From: Hordeum vulgare subsp. vulgare
Taxonomy: Eukaryota > Streptophyta > Magnoliopsida > Poales > Poaceae
Length of the DNA: 64,000 nt
Assembly: GCF_904849725.1 (NCBI RefSeq)
Contig: NC_058521.1
Location: forward strand, 145,046,744 to 145,110,743
Direction of reading: 5' to 3'
The position numbers and the translations under genes are program-made. The notes beneath the pieces were generated by a model. That model saw only the letters and a list, made by a program, of their open reading frames with translations. It made no database searches and had not been told where the DNA came from. Positions 1 to 12,637 of the stretch are shown piece after piece. Each line of letters opens with the position of its first letter. The stretch's first letter is position 1.

Positions 1-2229
1 TTCATCAATGAAGCAAAATGGAAGGATCAGCAAACCAAACAAGCTAGGGCTGCGAAGGTTAAAAAGGAGAAGTACTTGAAGCAAAACATCCTTAACCTGA
101 TGCCTGAGAAACTTATTTTGACTCAGGAAGAATTAAAAACCGTCACGGACAAGTACACAAGTTTTTATGCAGACCGTAAGGGTGTCAAAGTGAGGTTTGT
201 CCAAGCTACGACTGATGCAATTGATGAATACAGCAGGAGGGTTGCTGCTCCAAAGAAACGAACACATCCTCAGCCAAGCTATACTGTGCAACTGGCTGAT
301 GAAGATGAAGAACCAGCTTCTGATGAAATTACTCAGAATATTACAGCTGAAGAATCTGCCAGGCCTGACACTGCTAAAGTAATTCCTGATGAAAATGCTC
401 CTTCACCAAAGACTTCAAAGGTGAAGAAAGTGAATCTTCCATCTGCATCAGACGTGAAGAAAACAAAAGCTGCTAAGAAGGAAGCTAAGAAGAGAAAGGC
501 CTCAACACCTTCAAAGTCTTCAGAGGCAAAACGCATGAAGACTCTGCCTACTACATCATTAGCTCTAGTGGATGCAACTCCCCTCAATGTTGCACTATCA
601 TATATGATTGTTCCATTTGGTGAAGAGCACATCATTCCAGAACAGGATGAGGAATGGATGACCATCGCTCTGTTGCATCCACGCCAATTGATGAGGAAAT
701 TCAAGCAGATCAAATTCCTCAAGTCTCAACACCTCCTCCACAAAACCTAGAAATGATTGTTGAAGAAGAGGAGGGTGATGAAGACATTGGCAGCAGCACA
801 CCTGTTATGCATGATGAGTTTTGGGAAAAGGCTCACCCAAACTCGCCAGTAACCACCCAAATTCCTCAAAATCCTATTGCCACTGAAATTCTGACTGGCT
901 CTGATGAAAATAGCACATATGTGAAATCAGCACTTGACCAAGAATCAGATGCATCAGTTGAAGAAAATGAAAAGGAAACGGTTGCACCAAAAACTGCATT
1001 TCCTCCCTCGGAACAGCAAATTGCTCAAGCTGAAGAACAAACCCCTGATGATAATGCCTCATCACACGATAAGGATACCGCAGATGAAACTGCAATTGTA
1101 GTTGCAAATCCTGAAACTGCAGTTGTGGTGATCAGAAATCCTCAAGATGATCAACAACATAATCTTGAACCAAAGCCTCAATAGCCCTTCTCAAAGAGGC
1201 GAAAGTTTCTGAAGGAAGACTTCTATGATGAACATCATTTGTTCACTGGAGCAAACACTTACGATAGGCTTCGTATCAGGCACAGAAAGTTCTGGACCAG
1301 AACTCAACTAAATTACTATGACTCTGTGCTTTGTGGAAGAAGGAAGATATTTCATCACACCCACATTCCTCATGGTGACATGGAGGAAATTACTTGCTTC
1401 ATCCCAGTACTGAGTGTTCTTCACGATGCAAGGCTATTTCCATCCTGCACATATATCAATGACGGGAATACTGACATTATTCTTCAGTTCTATGCCACAC
1501 TACATATCTCAGGTGACCCCAAAGACATCAACCCTTGTGTCTTGGACTGGATGACACAGCACACTCAGTGCAAAGCTCCAGCCATAGAATTGCTTCGAGC
1601 TCTTCCTATCTCAATTCCTTTAGAAGATGCAGTCAGACTGTATGATGAACGAGAGCTGCCAAGTCATCAAATGGAAGTCCTCATGAAACCTTTGCCTCCG
1701 GGCCAACCTCCAAGGACTAGATTCCTGGTGAAGGATTTGAAGTATGTGCCTAGAACTGTTTACAGAATATTGGCATATTCCATCGCACCAATCAAAGGGC
1801 ATTACGAGGAAGAATATGTTGTTGGAATCATGAAGAATATCCTATTCAACATCATTCATGGCATCAAGATGAACCTTCATGATTTCTTCTTGAGTACTTT
1901 GGCCGATAATGCTTTGTCACCATTTGAATTGAAGACTTATGCACCTTGGATCATGAGATTCATTAGAAACAGATTCGCCATCAACTACCAAGCTGACTTT
2001 CAGAATCACCTCGGCTATCTGGCACCTCTCAAAGTCATCAAGAAATCTTTTGAACCTATTGAGGGCAAAGGCAAGTGAGTGATTGATGAAGGAAATCGAC
2101 CCGTTGATGGTCAATTTCGCAAGGCTGCCTCTTATTCCTCTTATGATGACACTGCCAAAAAATGTTCTTCTCCTCCTCCCCCTCCTCCTCCCCCTCCCTC
2201 TCCACCTGCTCTCCATCCAAACCATGAAG
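1..2229 (+). pseudogene. Env-like third ORF of Copia element A, main part (broken)
   Basis: This is the protein encoded downstream of pol in SIRE/Maximus-type Copia elements. It is called env-like by position; no envelope function is shown and I see no clear signal peptide or membrane anchor. The open frame starts before the window. It has a Lys/Ala/Ser/Pro/Glu-rich acidic region (about 76-1180, with a basic AKKRKAS stretch), then a more ordered region (1200-2078) with motifs such as HTHIPHGDMEEI, FYATLHISGDPKDIN and LDWMTQHTQ. It is broken by a frameshift near 650-720, a stop at 1181-1183 and a TGA at 2076-2078. Coding similarity continues in frame past that TGA into a Pro-rich run to about 2215, where LINE 1 begins. 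It aligns throughout with the second copy at 33117-34890. The ordered part may relate to a plant transposon-associated domain, but I cannot test that here. Confidence 0.78.
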
Positions 2230-2643
2230 ATCTCTCATGTTAATCAAGATGGAGGGACTCCTACACTAGGATTTCTCGCCAGTATTAGCCCTGGCAAATC
2301 AGGTGAGACGCAAGTTTGGTACCACTGTTCACTTTTCCACCTCCCGGGGTGGCAAGGAGTTATTTTTGGTGGTTTCTTTGTCTTCGGCTTCCTTCCCCCT
2401 CAATGTTGATTCGGTGGGCATTGCACTCCAATGCTGTCTGGGTGGATACAGCACGGGTTTCAGTGTTCACAAGATTTCTGCTAGAGCTTTTCGTTTGGTG
2501 TCGCCAACAACAACGTGGGACACTTCATCTATGGTCTTAAAGATAGAGTGTGGGCGTATTTTGTTTGTCACTTCCATCTCTTCAAGGGAAGTTTTGCCCA
2601 GGCCTCGACACCTGATTCTCACTAGCATGCGGACGAGGAACTG
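2230..2643 (+). other. LINE 1 5' region, probably untranslated
   Basis: This is the stretch between the end of env-like homology and the ORF1 frame. The short overlapping open frames here (2303-2689 and others) have no recognisable motifs. It probably holds the LINE 5' UTR and internal promoter, but no promoter element can be named from sequence alone. Confidence 0.4.
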
Positions 2644-4438
2644 GTGGACATTTCGTCTAGGCGTAGTTTGGCGGTCAAAACCAACTTGAGTTTTCTACGT
2701 ACTAGTGCTGACATGAATCAGACAACGGTTTTGGATAACAAGAGGTCGCGACTGGATCCACTTGACCATATGATCTTCTCCAATTGCAATGTGGAGGAAG
2801 CATCTTCCTCGGGTGCTGATGCTCATCCAGCTCGTAAGCTCAAGTCAGTGCACTCAAGTTTGAATTTCAAATCGTCAGTTTCGGATGGCCACATTCATAT
2901 GCGATTAATGGAGAATTATGCTGCTCAAGCGGAAATGGAGGAGTTGGGGGAATTATTCATTGATTGCCTCACTCTGGGAAATTTCCAATTTAAGATCAAT
3001 ATTCCCTATCCTTCCCCGCCACAATGTTTCTTAAAATCTGCATTTAAATAATCTCCGCCTCATTATGAGTGGCCCTCTACGTTAGAGGCACGTCACAAGG
3101 TAGATTTGGCGCAGGCACAGTATTCTAACGAGGAAATCATGGATTTGGCCGTTAATTGGTCGATTTTATGTTCGAGATGCCTCCAATGGGGCCATCATAA
3201 GCGCACTTGCCAATCAAGGCTAATTTGCATTCAATGCTCGGCTCATGACCATAAGGCGTTCTCCTGTCCGGGGATTCAAAAAAACTCTTGCCAGCGCACA
3301 CATCTCTTAATTTGGGTAACAAAATCACATATACCAATCAGCCTCACGTTGCCGATTTTAGAACCGTTTCCAATCCTAAACTGGGCAGGGCTCGCAGCTC
3401 AGTTAGATGTGACCGGTGTGGGGCCTATGGCCACGTGAAACAATCTTGCCTCAAGAGGGACAAAGCCTCCAAATGGGTGTGGGTGCCCAAAATTTCCGGT
3501 ACTACCCCTCTCGCTTCGTATTCTCACACACCTTCCCAAACGGAGCTCACCACCACCTCCCTGTCACATCCATCGTCCCCTCTCGTGCTATCAAATCCAT
3601 CGCCGCCACCCTTTCTACCTCCATTACCATCCCTTGAGATCACCACCATGGCCAACTACCCATTGACCCCGGTGTCGTTCCTACCACCGGGCTTCGCCGT
3701 CGAACCTGACCCTGTTGACAGACTAGTGAGGAGTGGCATGGTGGTCGGCCCAATCCCACAACTCAACCACGACTTCCTGGCAATTGCAGAGGAAAGCCAC
3801 TACATCCCCCTGCATCATCGTGCGGCCATTCGCAACTAGATTGAAGGTTTCCTGTATGAGGCCCAGATCTTTACCACTGAATCTTCTGACCACCCTCTGG
3901 GCATTGGGTTTTTTGGTATTTTGGATTCCTTTATGCATGATACCGCTATTGCTACACCACTAGAACTTGAGGAGGAGGATTTTCTTATCACTTTTGTGCC
4001 ACACAATGAAGCAATGAATCGTCGCATCACTACTTTTGGGTCGGAGTTTTGGATTATGTACTTTGGATTCCCATATGACTATCAAATAGAGTACTATATC
4101 AACAAATCTTTAGGTGGTTTTGGCTCTCTCATTTCTTGCTATAATCCGAGGCAAGATAGGAGGTTTGTTTTGCTCAAAGTAAGAGTCATTAACATTCGGT
4201 CCATCTCGAAGAGTTTCGTGGTTTGGCAGCTTGGAGGGGCTCGTGACTGTTAGACAGTTAAGGTCACTATTCTATGAAGCAATGACTGGAATGATCTGCT
4301 GCCGGAAGTTCCACCTGCGGGGGAAGAACTTCCTCCTCCAGATGGCAACCCACATCCTTAGTTTGCTCCTGATCTAACAGCCGAGCAACTGTACCAACAA
4401 CAAGTTCACAACTAGTTAGTTCAGAATGCTGCACCCCC
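2644..4438 (+). pseudogene. LINE 1 ORF1 (RNA-binding, zinc-knuckle protein), 5' part
   Basis: ORF1 of plant LINEs encodes a nucleic-acid-binding protein that packages the element RNA. The N-terminal part is open at 2644-3051. After a stop the frame carries two CX2CX4HX4C knuckles (CSRCLQWGHHKRTC and CIQCSAHDHKAFSC, about 3168-3272). After a frameshift near 3290 a third follows (CDRCGAYGHVKQSC, about 3409-3450), then a Pro/Ser-rich linker. A stop at 3837-3839 separates it from a conserved stretch (EAQIFTTESSDHP to FGFPYDY, 3860-4080) that is also found in LINE 2. The frame runs to 4253, then reaches the Tat insertion at 4439 through several stops. It resumes at 17782. Three knuckles in one ORF1 is notable. 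Confidence 0.8.
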
Positions 4439-4947
4439 TGTTGGGGATATTATCCGTTGGGTAACCCGCCCTAGTTGGGTCGGGTCACCGAAGCTGGCGA
4501 CTCATCTCCAAGTGGTTTTGGCCTTGGCCCAGTAAGGCCGGGAGTCGTATGGCGGTTCAAGACCTTCGGGAGGAGTCCATAGTGGAGAAGGTCTCCAAGT
4601 CTTGGAAAGATGGCGACCTAGAGACAGGAAGAGTCACGATTCGTGTAAAGGAAAGGACCCTTGTAAACCCTAAGGACTCGAACTGTATATAAAGCCGAGT
4701 CCCAGGGAAGGAGAGGGCAGGTTAGAAATCATCGAGTGCTAGGTCAGGCGAGTTACGCCCTCCTTGTAATCGAAACACCATCAATACAACACAAAGCAGG
4801 ACGTAGGCTTTTACCTCCTCACGAGGGGCCGAACCTGGGTAAATCTTTGTCTCGCTCCCGCTCAACCCCTTTGAGCCGCCACCAAGGTGCGATGGCTCCA
4901 ACACTAAGTCCTTTCACGAGGACATCTGCCGTGACAAAACCATGACA
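4439..4947 (+). repeat. 5' LTR of the Tat-type element
   Basis: It starts TGTTGGGGATATTATCC and ends ACCATGACA, and pairs with 17263-17771 at exactly equal length. It contains a TATATAAA box at 4686-4693. It is bounded on the left by CCCCC and on the right by a tRNA-primer site. Confidence 0.96.
4686..4693 (+). promoter_or_regulatory. TATA box of the Tat-type LTR promoter
   Basis: TATATAAA lies in the middle of the LTR and is conserved in the 3' LTR at 17510-17517. This fits the U3 core promoter; transcription would begin about 30 bp downstream. Confidence 0.7.
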
Positions 4948-4948
4948 G

Positions 4949-4966
4949 TTGGCGCCCACCATGGGG
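4949..4966 (+). other. Primer-binding site of the Tat-type element
   Basis: TTGGCGCCCACCATGGGG lies directly after the LTR end. It resembles the usual grass Gypsy primer-binding sequence TGGCGCCCACCGTGGGG, with one change (G to A). Confidence 0.85.
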
Positions 4967-7440
4967 CCTGCGCACGGTGGAGTCGAGTTCTCAAAGGGAG
5001 CCCTACCAGAGTCTGGGAGCTATGCAGCGGGGCTCATGACTCGGAGCCGCCGCAGGAAGTACTACATCAACAACTTGCAATGGGGGCCCGAGGTCGATTC
5101 GATCGAATCCAGTTATAGGGTCCCCTTCGGCAAGATCAACGTCTTCATCGGCATAATTGGATCGCCCGTGCCTGAGCCGGACACCTCCTCCGACATCGTC
5201 GAGCCGGCCAGGTACGTCCGCCCCGTCGTGACGCCAAACCTAACCCGTCCGGTCTTTGTTGGATTCACGCAGGGATCTGAGGAGCGAGAACACTCAGCGA
5301 CACAGGAAACCACACCGGTCAACACTGATGACGAATCGTCCATGGGCGATTCAGATTCAATCCAGTCTCTACACGGGGGCTGCCTTGGGGGCTTGTCACT
5401 GGCCATGGACCCCGAAGTTCTTGACCGGACTCGCCGTCAAATCGCTGTTGACATGGCAGGGGCGACTCAACCCTCGCCAAACCCGGCAGGCGGAGATGGA
5501 ACTGGAGAGATGTCTAGAAGCCCGGCCGCGATTTTGGTGGAGTTAGCAGCGGAAATAACAAGGCTCATGGCGACCCCCATCACACCAGAAAACAAGGAGG
5601 CGGTAAACACTGAACTGACGAAGCTAAGAGAAGGGGTGGCAAAGGCTCGGCGGGACGCCGAGATGGAGGCTGCCAGGATCGAGACCCGGCAGGCTGAAAT
5701 TACCGCTGAGATAGCTCGCTTGAATATCGACAACTGGCGGCTCGAAAGGCACCAGCGCGCATCTGACGCTGTCCATCAGCGGAGGCACCAGGGTCGCTTG
5801 CCCCCTGATCTCAACCCGGCCCGCCGGTTCGACATTCCACGAACTCCTGGGGCAGGAGTCGCCCCGGGGGGAGGGCCGGGCCAGCCACCGAACCCGCCGT
5901 TTCAGCCAGCTGCGGATCGCGTTCCCCGATTCCAGACACCTCAAGGTCACTTTTCCAACCCGGTGGACGACGTCCTTGCTACAACTTGCCATTTAGAATC
6001 CCTTCCTATTCACGGCAACACGCCAGCCGAGATAGAGGCAAGGAACACCATTGAGATGTTGAAGACGGCGGTGGTGCAAAACACCCAGTTCTCGCACAGC
6101 CTGGATCGGCTGCACTCCACTCCCCAGGCAAGCCGCACCAGGAGTCCGCCGGAGGACCAGCCCGCTATAACCAGCGGACCGCGACCCTTTCCCCAAGTCA
6201 ACTCACCTGATCATCGAGACGCGCCAGGTCGGGACCACCCGGGCACTCAAGTCGCCCCAGCGCCTCTTGTTGGAAGCGGCAGAAAGTGGGGGTGCCGTGT
6301 TTGGCCCCCGCCCTTCGCAACGAGCGAATGCCCAAGGATTTTAAAGGGCCAAGAAAGGTGCCTAACTACACTCCAGACCTTGAGCCGACGTCGTGGAGAG
6401 TTACGAAATCGCCATGGACAAGCTCGATGTAAGCGAAGCAGTCTGCGCTAGGTACTTCACAATGATGCTCGAAGGAACAGCACGTACTTGGTTAAAGAAC
6501 TTGCCCCCCAACCCCATCCAGACTTGGTCGAAAACTTCCGAGGAACCTGATGCTGAATTGAAAGAGCGTTTCGTCAAAAACTTCCGAGGAACCTGCAAAC
6601 GCCCGATGACAATAGTCGATCTACAGCACTGCGTTCAACGGCCGGATGAGTCGGCCCACCACTGGTCGCGGCGGATCGCGGAAATCATTCACTCGTCGAA
6701 CGGTATTACGGCGGCTCATGCTGTGCTAATCCTTGAGCAAAATTGCCACTACGAGCCCTTGGTGCAGAAGTTTGGGCGACTCAAGCGAAAGGTCCAAGAC
6801 ATGAGGGAGCTAATGGACACCCTCACTAGGTACGCTGAGGCGGACAACACCAAAGATCCCGGCGAGGATGGTGGTAAAGCTAACTCGCCAAGGAAGGGCG
6901 AGTCATCCAAAAATCGTACCTGGTTCCACGGACGCGCCCGCCATAATCAGGGAGCGAATAGCAAGAGAAGGCAACAGGAAGAGTCTTCGGACTTAGTCGC
7001 CAACACCAACACCAATAATGGCAACTAGCGTCAGAAAAAGAATAGGGGTTACAGTGGCAAAAAGCCGCGCAACTATAATGAGTTACTCAAGGGCCTCTGC
7101 CCGCACCACGCCATGGCAGATGGACCGGCGACTCATTCCTGGGAGGACTCTTACGTGATGCGGGAGTTTCGGGCGGAGGCGATCAAAAAAGGGCAAGGCG
7201 GTGACCCGGACCAACGGCAGGAATAGTTCGGCGCACCTAATCAACGCCAGAACCCCTTCGGCGATTTCCCCGAACCCGGGGCTCAGGGTAGCTCGCAGCC
7301 AAGCAATGGCCAGTATCTGGTGCATCACCAGCGACGGTATAACCTGCCTGGAGTTTTTCAGCAACCACCCCCACACGGGGCTTCGCAGGGGCAGGACGAC
7401 AATGGCGGCTTCCGCAAAAATCCCAAGCAGTTAAGCAATG
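4949..7440 (+). pseudogene. Gag of the Tat-type Gypsy element (broken)
   Basis: This is the capsid/nucleocapsid precursor. The frame from 4949 to 6451 gives an N-terminal region rich in Pro, Arg and Glu with a probable coiled coil (about 5520-5750, Ala/Arg/Glu-rich). After a shift near 6395 the retrotransposon gag core follows (6393-7028: RYFTMMLEGTARTWLKNLP, HHWSRRIAEI). Stops at 7026-7028 and later interrupt the basic tail (RKGESSKNRTW) and the region leading to protease. An 18-bp block is repeated at 6531-6548 and 6577-6594, which may be one source of frame disturbance. Residues 1-10 overlap the primer-binding site, so the true start may be further in. No CCHC knuckle is obvious, which is common in Tat gag. 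Confidence 0.85.
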
Positions 7441-7487
7441 GGCAGTACCACGTTTTCACCACCAATGCCTGCTAGCGTGATAAAAAG

Positions 7488-8243
7488 GTGAGTCACCGAG
7501 CGTACAGTGTATCTGAGCCGACACTCCCTAGATACCTCCACTGGTCCAAGCAGACTATATCATGGAGTAGGGAGGATCACCCGCCAAGAGTTGACAATCC
7601 CGGCGACTTAGCGTTGGTCGTGGCTCCCCAAGTTGGAGGATATACTTTGTCGAAGGTACTGATGGATGGTGGCAGCAGCATCAACATATTATACTTCGAC
7701 ACCATCCAAAGGATGAACCTGTTGGAGAAAGATTTGATGCCCTCAACCACGGTATTCCACGGGATTGTCCCAGGTAAATCGGCGCATCCCATAGGCCGAG
7801 TTAGGCTCACGGTTGCGTTTGGAACAGCGTCTAATTACAGGAGTGAGTCGCTTATGTTTGAGGTGGTCAAGTTAAAGAGCCCCTACCATGCGTTGTTTGG
7901 GCGACCGGCTTACGCCCGGTTCATGGCTCGCCCCTGCTATGTATACCTTAATCTCAAGATGCCTGGTCCAAAAGGACCAATCACGGTTGATGGCGATAGG
8001 AGGATTGCAATGGAGTGTGAAGAAGGGGATGCGGCTTACGCAGAAGTCGCCTGTGTTGTGGAAGAACTGAAGTATCACCAGGCCAATGTTGATCCGGCTG
8101 ATATGTCACCTTTAAAGAAGCCAACGACACACGCTGAGCCGCCCCTCAAGTTCAAACCAACAGATGACACTAAGACAGTGGATTTCGTCCCTGGCGACTC
8201 AACCAAGCAGTTCACTATTGGGACGGGTCTGGATCCCAAATAG
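7488..8243 (+). pseudogene. Aspartic protease domain of the Tat-type polyprotein
   Basis: This is the retropepsin that would process gag-pol. The active site reads LMDGGSSINILY with the catalytic Asp at 7665-7667; the D-G-G-S-S form is usual in Tat elements, in place of DTG/DSG. The downstream flap and fold residues (VAFGTASNYRSE, HALFGRPAYARFMA) are present. It is in frame with the RT segment that follows, separated only by a TAG at 8241-8243. The codon at 7488 is GTG and simply follows a stop at 7473-7484, so it is not a true start; protease is part of the polyprotein. Confidence 0.88.
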
Positions 8244-9664
8244 GAAAGCGCGCTCATCGAATTCATCCATGAGAATCGGGACATCTTCGCATGGAAACCT
8301 TCTGACATGCCTGGTGTGCCGAGAGAATTCGCTGAGCACCATCTTAATGTTGACCCAATGGCGAAACCTATTCAGCAATATCTTCGTAGGTTCAATGACG
8401 AACGACGCAAGGCAATCGGGGAGGAAGTTGCCCGTCTCTTGGTTGCCGGATACATCGTAGAGGTCTTCCACCACAAATGGTTGGCTAACCTGGTCCTGGT
8501 GCTCAAGAAGAACGGTACCTTCCATATGTGCATTGATTACACGGATCTTAACAGAGCTTGTCCAAAGGATCCTTTCGCTCTTCCCTGCATTGATCAAATT
8601 ATTAATTCAGTGGCGGGATGCGAACGTTTGTGCTTCTTGGACGCTTATTACGGATATCACCAAATCAAGATGGTCGTGGAAGATCAGGAGAAAACATCTT
8701 TTATAACCCCTTTGGGGCCTTTTGCTACGTGTCCATGCCGTTCGGGCTCAAGAGTGCAGGGTCGACTTATCAGCGATGCATCCAAAATTGCCTCCGAGGC
8801 CAAATCGGACGCAACGTCCATGCCTATGTTGATGACATTGTGGTTAAAACTCAGAGGAAGGAAACGCTATTGGGAGATCTCAAGGAAACTTTTGATAATC
8901 TGCGGGTATATCAGATGAAGCGTAATCCTACCAAGTGTGTTTTTGGTGTTCCTGTAGGGAAATTGTTGGGCTTTTTGGTATCCGAGCGCGGCATTGAAGC
9001 TAACCCGGACAAGATCGAGGCGGTTACTTCCCTTGGAAAACTAGCGAATATTAATCAAGTCCAACGGATGGCGGGTCGTATTGCGGCCTTAAGTCGCTTC
9101 ATAAGCCGTCTGGGAGAAAAGGCTATTCCCCTTTATCAATTGCTTAGGAAATCTGACCATTTTGTTTGGACAGACGAAGCCAATGAAGCTTTCGAAACCT
9201 TAAAACGGCAGCTGTTCAACCCACCGGTCTTGGCCGCCCCGACTGAGAAAGGGCCCATGCTTTTATATATTGCGGCAAACTCCAAAGCGGTGAGTGTGGT
9301 GGTGGTCGTCGAAAGGAAGGAGGAAGGGAAGGAATATCCTGTGCAGCGCCCGGTGTATTTTATCAGCGAAGTGCTAACTCTTTCCAAGCAGCGATACCCA
9401 CACTGGCAGAAATTAGTTTATGGGGTCTTTATGGCAAGCCGGAAGCTCAAACATTATTTCCAAGAGCATCCCATCACGATGGTTAGCTCCGCTCCCCTCG
9501 GGGACATCATCCAAAATCGGGAGGCGACACGGCGAATCGCCAAGTGGGCGATCGAACTTGGGCCGCACCACGTGCGATACACCCCTTGCACGGCTATCAA
9601 GTCTCAGGCCTTGGTGGATTTCGTCAATGATTGGACCGAGTTACAGACCGGAAGACAAGCTTGA
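8244..9664 (+). pseudogene. Reverse transcriptase and RNase H of the Tat-type element (frameshifted)
   Basis: This is the Ty3/Gypsy RT. The fingers and palm start at 8307 (IVEVFHHKWLANLVLVLKKN, CIDYTDLNRACPKDPF, FLDAYYGYHQIKM), where the motif A Asp is present. The frame shifts between 8715 and 8735 and continues from 8618 in frame 2 (YVSMPFGLKSAGSTYQR, then Y-V-D-D at 8825-8836). The connection and RNase H follow (FVWTDEANEAFETLK, LLYIAANSKAVS). The usual RNase H catalytic residues are poorly kept: the position usually DAS reads AAN. A second, archaeal-type RNase H follows in another frame, consistent with decay of the first as known in Tat elements. Confidence 0.9.
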
Positions 9665-10307
9665 CCTTACATACTGGACTATTTATTTTGACGGATCTAG
9701 ACAGTTGGAAGGCTCGGGGGCTGGTGCGGTGCTGATATCGCCTCAAGGAGACAAATCCTGCTATGTCCTCCGACTCACGTTTCCACGTACCAATAACGTC
9801 GCGGAATACGAAGCTTTGCTTCATGGCTTGCGACTCGCCAAAGAGATGAACCTTACGCAGGTCAGATGTTTTGGCGATTCTGATTTGGTGGCTCAGCAAG
9901 TTTCAGGTACTTGGGATTCTCGGGACCCCTTGATGGCGGCTTACAGGAGGGTTGTGTCTGATGTGGCGGGTCATTTCCATGGCTATCAGGTCGTTCACAT
10001 CAACCGGCGCCTTAACGAAGCAGTTGATGCCCTTTCACGTCTCGGTTCCCAGCATAAGCCGGTTCCCCCCAATGTTTTTCTGGATACTCTGCATAATCCT
10101 TCCGTAAGGTTGCCCTCGGAGGAAGAATTGACAATACCAGATCCTAAGTCCCAGTTCGTGGCGGCTCTCCATGTTACACCGGATTGGGTTCTTCCGTATT
10201 TGGCCTATCTCGCCCGAGGCGAGTTACCTACGGATGAAGTGTTGGCTCGCCAAATCGTTCGGCGAAGCAAATTCATGGTGATCATCAATGGCGAATTATA
10301 TAAATGA
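9657..10307 (+). pseudogene. Additional archaeal-type RNase H of the Tat-type element
   Basis: Tat elements acquired a second RNase H between the original one and integrase. Here it reads WTIYFDGSRQLEGSGAGAVL, with the first catalytic Asp in FDGS, then NNVAEYEALLHGLRLAKEM (catalytic Glu), CFGDSDLVAQQVSG (Asp) and NEAVDALSRLG (Asp). All four expected acidic positions are present. It is joined to the upstream RT frame by a frameshift at about 9640-9665 and to integrase by a TGA at 10305-10307. Confidence 0.9.
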
Positions 10308-11417
10308 AGCACTTCCGGGGTTTTCCAAAGATGTGTTTCCTTCGAAGAAGGGTGTATAATTCTAAATGACATTCATTCCGGAGATTGTGGGCATCACGCC
10401 GGGTCACGCTCCTTGGTTTCAAAAGCGTTCTGTCATGGCTTCATCTGGTTGACGGCCCATGCTGATGCAGAGGAGATAGTTCGTCGATGTGATGGATGCC
10501 AGCGTTACGGGCGACAAGCCCATGTGCCGGCTCAATAACTAAGGATGATACCCATCACTTGGCCTTTCGCGGTCTGGGGGTTAGACATGGTTGGCCCCTT
10601 TAAGATGTTGCTGGTGGTGGTTGATAAATTCACCAAGTGGGTTGAAGCAGAGCCTGTTGGAGCTTGCGATGCAGAGACAGCGGTCAAATTCTTGAAAAAA
10701 TTGATCTTCCGATTCGGATATCCACAGAGCATCATTACTGATAATGGCACTAATCTGTCTCAAGGAGTGATGCAAGAGTTTTGCCATCGTGAGCACATCC
10801 GGCTTGATGTTTCTGCAGTTGCTCACCCACAATCTAATGGACAGGTGGAGCGGGCGAATCAAGAAGTTTTGCGAGGAATCAAACCCCGACTCATGGTTCC
10901 CTTGGAACGTACCCCGGGATGTTGGGTTGAGGAGTTGCCTTCAGTACTATGGAGCATCCGGTCCACCCCGAACCTTTCTACGGGTTTTACTCCTTTCTTT
11001 CTGGTCTATGGAGCAGAAGTCATTCTTCCCACTGACATTAGGCATGACTCACCAAGAGTCGCCGCTTATGTGGAACGGGACAATGAGCTGGCGCGTCAGG
11101 ACTCTTTGGACGCCTTGGAGGAAGCACGTGATTTGGCTGCAGCCCGATCGGCCATTTATCAGCAGGACTTACGGCGTTATCACATCCACCGGGTCAAGAG
11201 CCGAACTTTTCAGGAGGGCGACTTAGTGCTTCGACTGATACAAGATCGTACTGGCATGCAAAAGTTATCACCGCCATGGGAAGGACCGTTCGTCGTCAGC
11301 AAAAACCTTCGCAATGGGTCCTACTATCTGGTGGATCTATGGCCTGATCGGCCAACCACGGAGGCTGAGTCAACTCGCCCCTGGAACATAGCCCACTTGC
11401 GGCCTTATTACACTTGA
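10308..11417 (+). pseudogene. Integrase of the Tat-type element (two stops)
   Basis: Integrase inserts the cDNA into host DNA. The zinc-binding HHCC domain is visible in the frame before 10545 (DIHSGDCGHHAG, then CDGCQRYG). A TAA at 10536-10538 breaks it. The core follows: GLDMVGPF (first Asp), ITDNGTNL (second Asp) and NGQVERANQ (Glu). The loop between GPF and VVVDKFTKW is a few residues shorter than usual, suggesting a small in-frame deletion. The C-terminal part (FQEGDLVLRL, LSPPWEGPFVV, YYLVDLWPDRP, WNIAHLRPYY) is intact to the stop. Confidence 0.92.
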
Positions 11418-12637
11418 GCTATTAGATCTATGTTTTGTAAGTTTTTTCATTTTTTATGAAGCAATAAAACTAACGCCTCCCAACTTGGGGGCTTTCCTGC
11501 TAATTCATCTTATTGAAAGGCATGGATCTTTATTTTTTCATCAACAAGACGTCCAAGCATGGACGCTATCCATACCAAAGGGCTTAAGTCGCCATGATGC
11601 GCTTATTCCAAAACTGGGTATCGATAAGCCAAAGAGGATCGAAGTCGCCATAAGCGCGCGATTCAGACATAGGCGCCTTATATGATTCTATTGATTAGGC
11701 CGACTTACTTGAGGACAGTTTGTTCTCAAGTCATTTTTTGGTAATAGCGTATACGCTTCTACAATCCTATGACGGTCTTTCCCTTAATCATAGGTCACTT
11801 GGGGGCTTCCTCTCACTGAGATCAGCCTTACTACCCACTTGGCCTGCGAAAATTACCGCATTACAAATGGTTATACTGGACTGTGTGTTGACCGAATCGC
11901 CATATGGACCCGTGAACTCTTGGCGAGTTATTCCGCTCATGGACCCTGAACTCGCCTTGGTTAAAACATGTCTGGTACCGGCAAGCGCCTCACATGGAAA
12001 ATAGAGAAACCATTGGTTCATTGAACCCGCTTCACTGAAGCTTGACTCGTGCCTGATCAGCCGGTCTAAATACTTGAGCTTTTGATACAAAAGTCTCCCT
12101 TGGGTAGCACTAGAGTTTATTTAACTCGTCCTATCCTGCCGCGACCTGATGAGCCGACGAAATTGCTATTTTTTACCTTCCTGGCACTGCCACAAGGTTT
12201 TTCAGACTTTTTTTCTGACTCGCCTCAAATATCTTGGGCCGATTGCTATTTATTATCACCCATTACTCACTGAGATGGTTTGATATATGTTTTCAAGCTT
12301 AACAGGTTGATGATCAAAATCATTCTAGCCATGGCGGGTCAAGCATCATAAAAACGCCTCAACGGCGGATCAAGCATTTCAAAACGCCTTAAGGGCGACA
12401 TAAGGATTTTTCAAGATATCACAGAAGCAGTTTGATCTCTAAAAAGACTTATTACATGGCTCTCATGGCCAAATCTATGAAGTTTTATTCTGCTGATGTC
12501 CTCAGATCAACCTGTTGCGAGCTCTGGCCGACTTCAATTTGCAAGTCGCCCAGTACCCAGTTACACTTGGATAACGCGGCAAATTCATCTTCATTGTTCA
12601 GCACTGATGAGAGATCCTCCTCCAAGTCAAAAGGATT
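11418..12637 (+). other. Tat-type element, spacer after integrase
   Basis: There is no supported coding region here. It holds the 3' flank of both the sense polyprotein and the antisense gene. The polypurine-like phrase ACTTGGGGGCTT occurs at about 11482 and 11798 and again as ACTTGGGGGCTAATG at 13490, resembling the sequence that normally precedes a 3' LTR. Confidence 0.6.

Noticed and set aside
2216..2245. Target-site duplication of LINE 1
   Set aside because: GAATCTGATGG after the poly(A) has only a loose match (GAAGATCTCTCATG) at the left junction, not enough to call.
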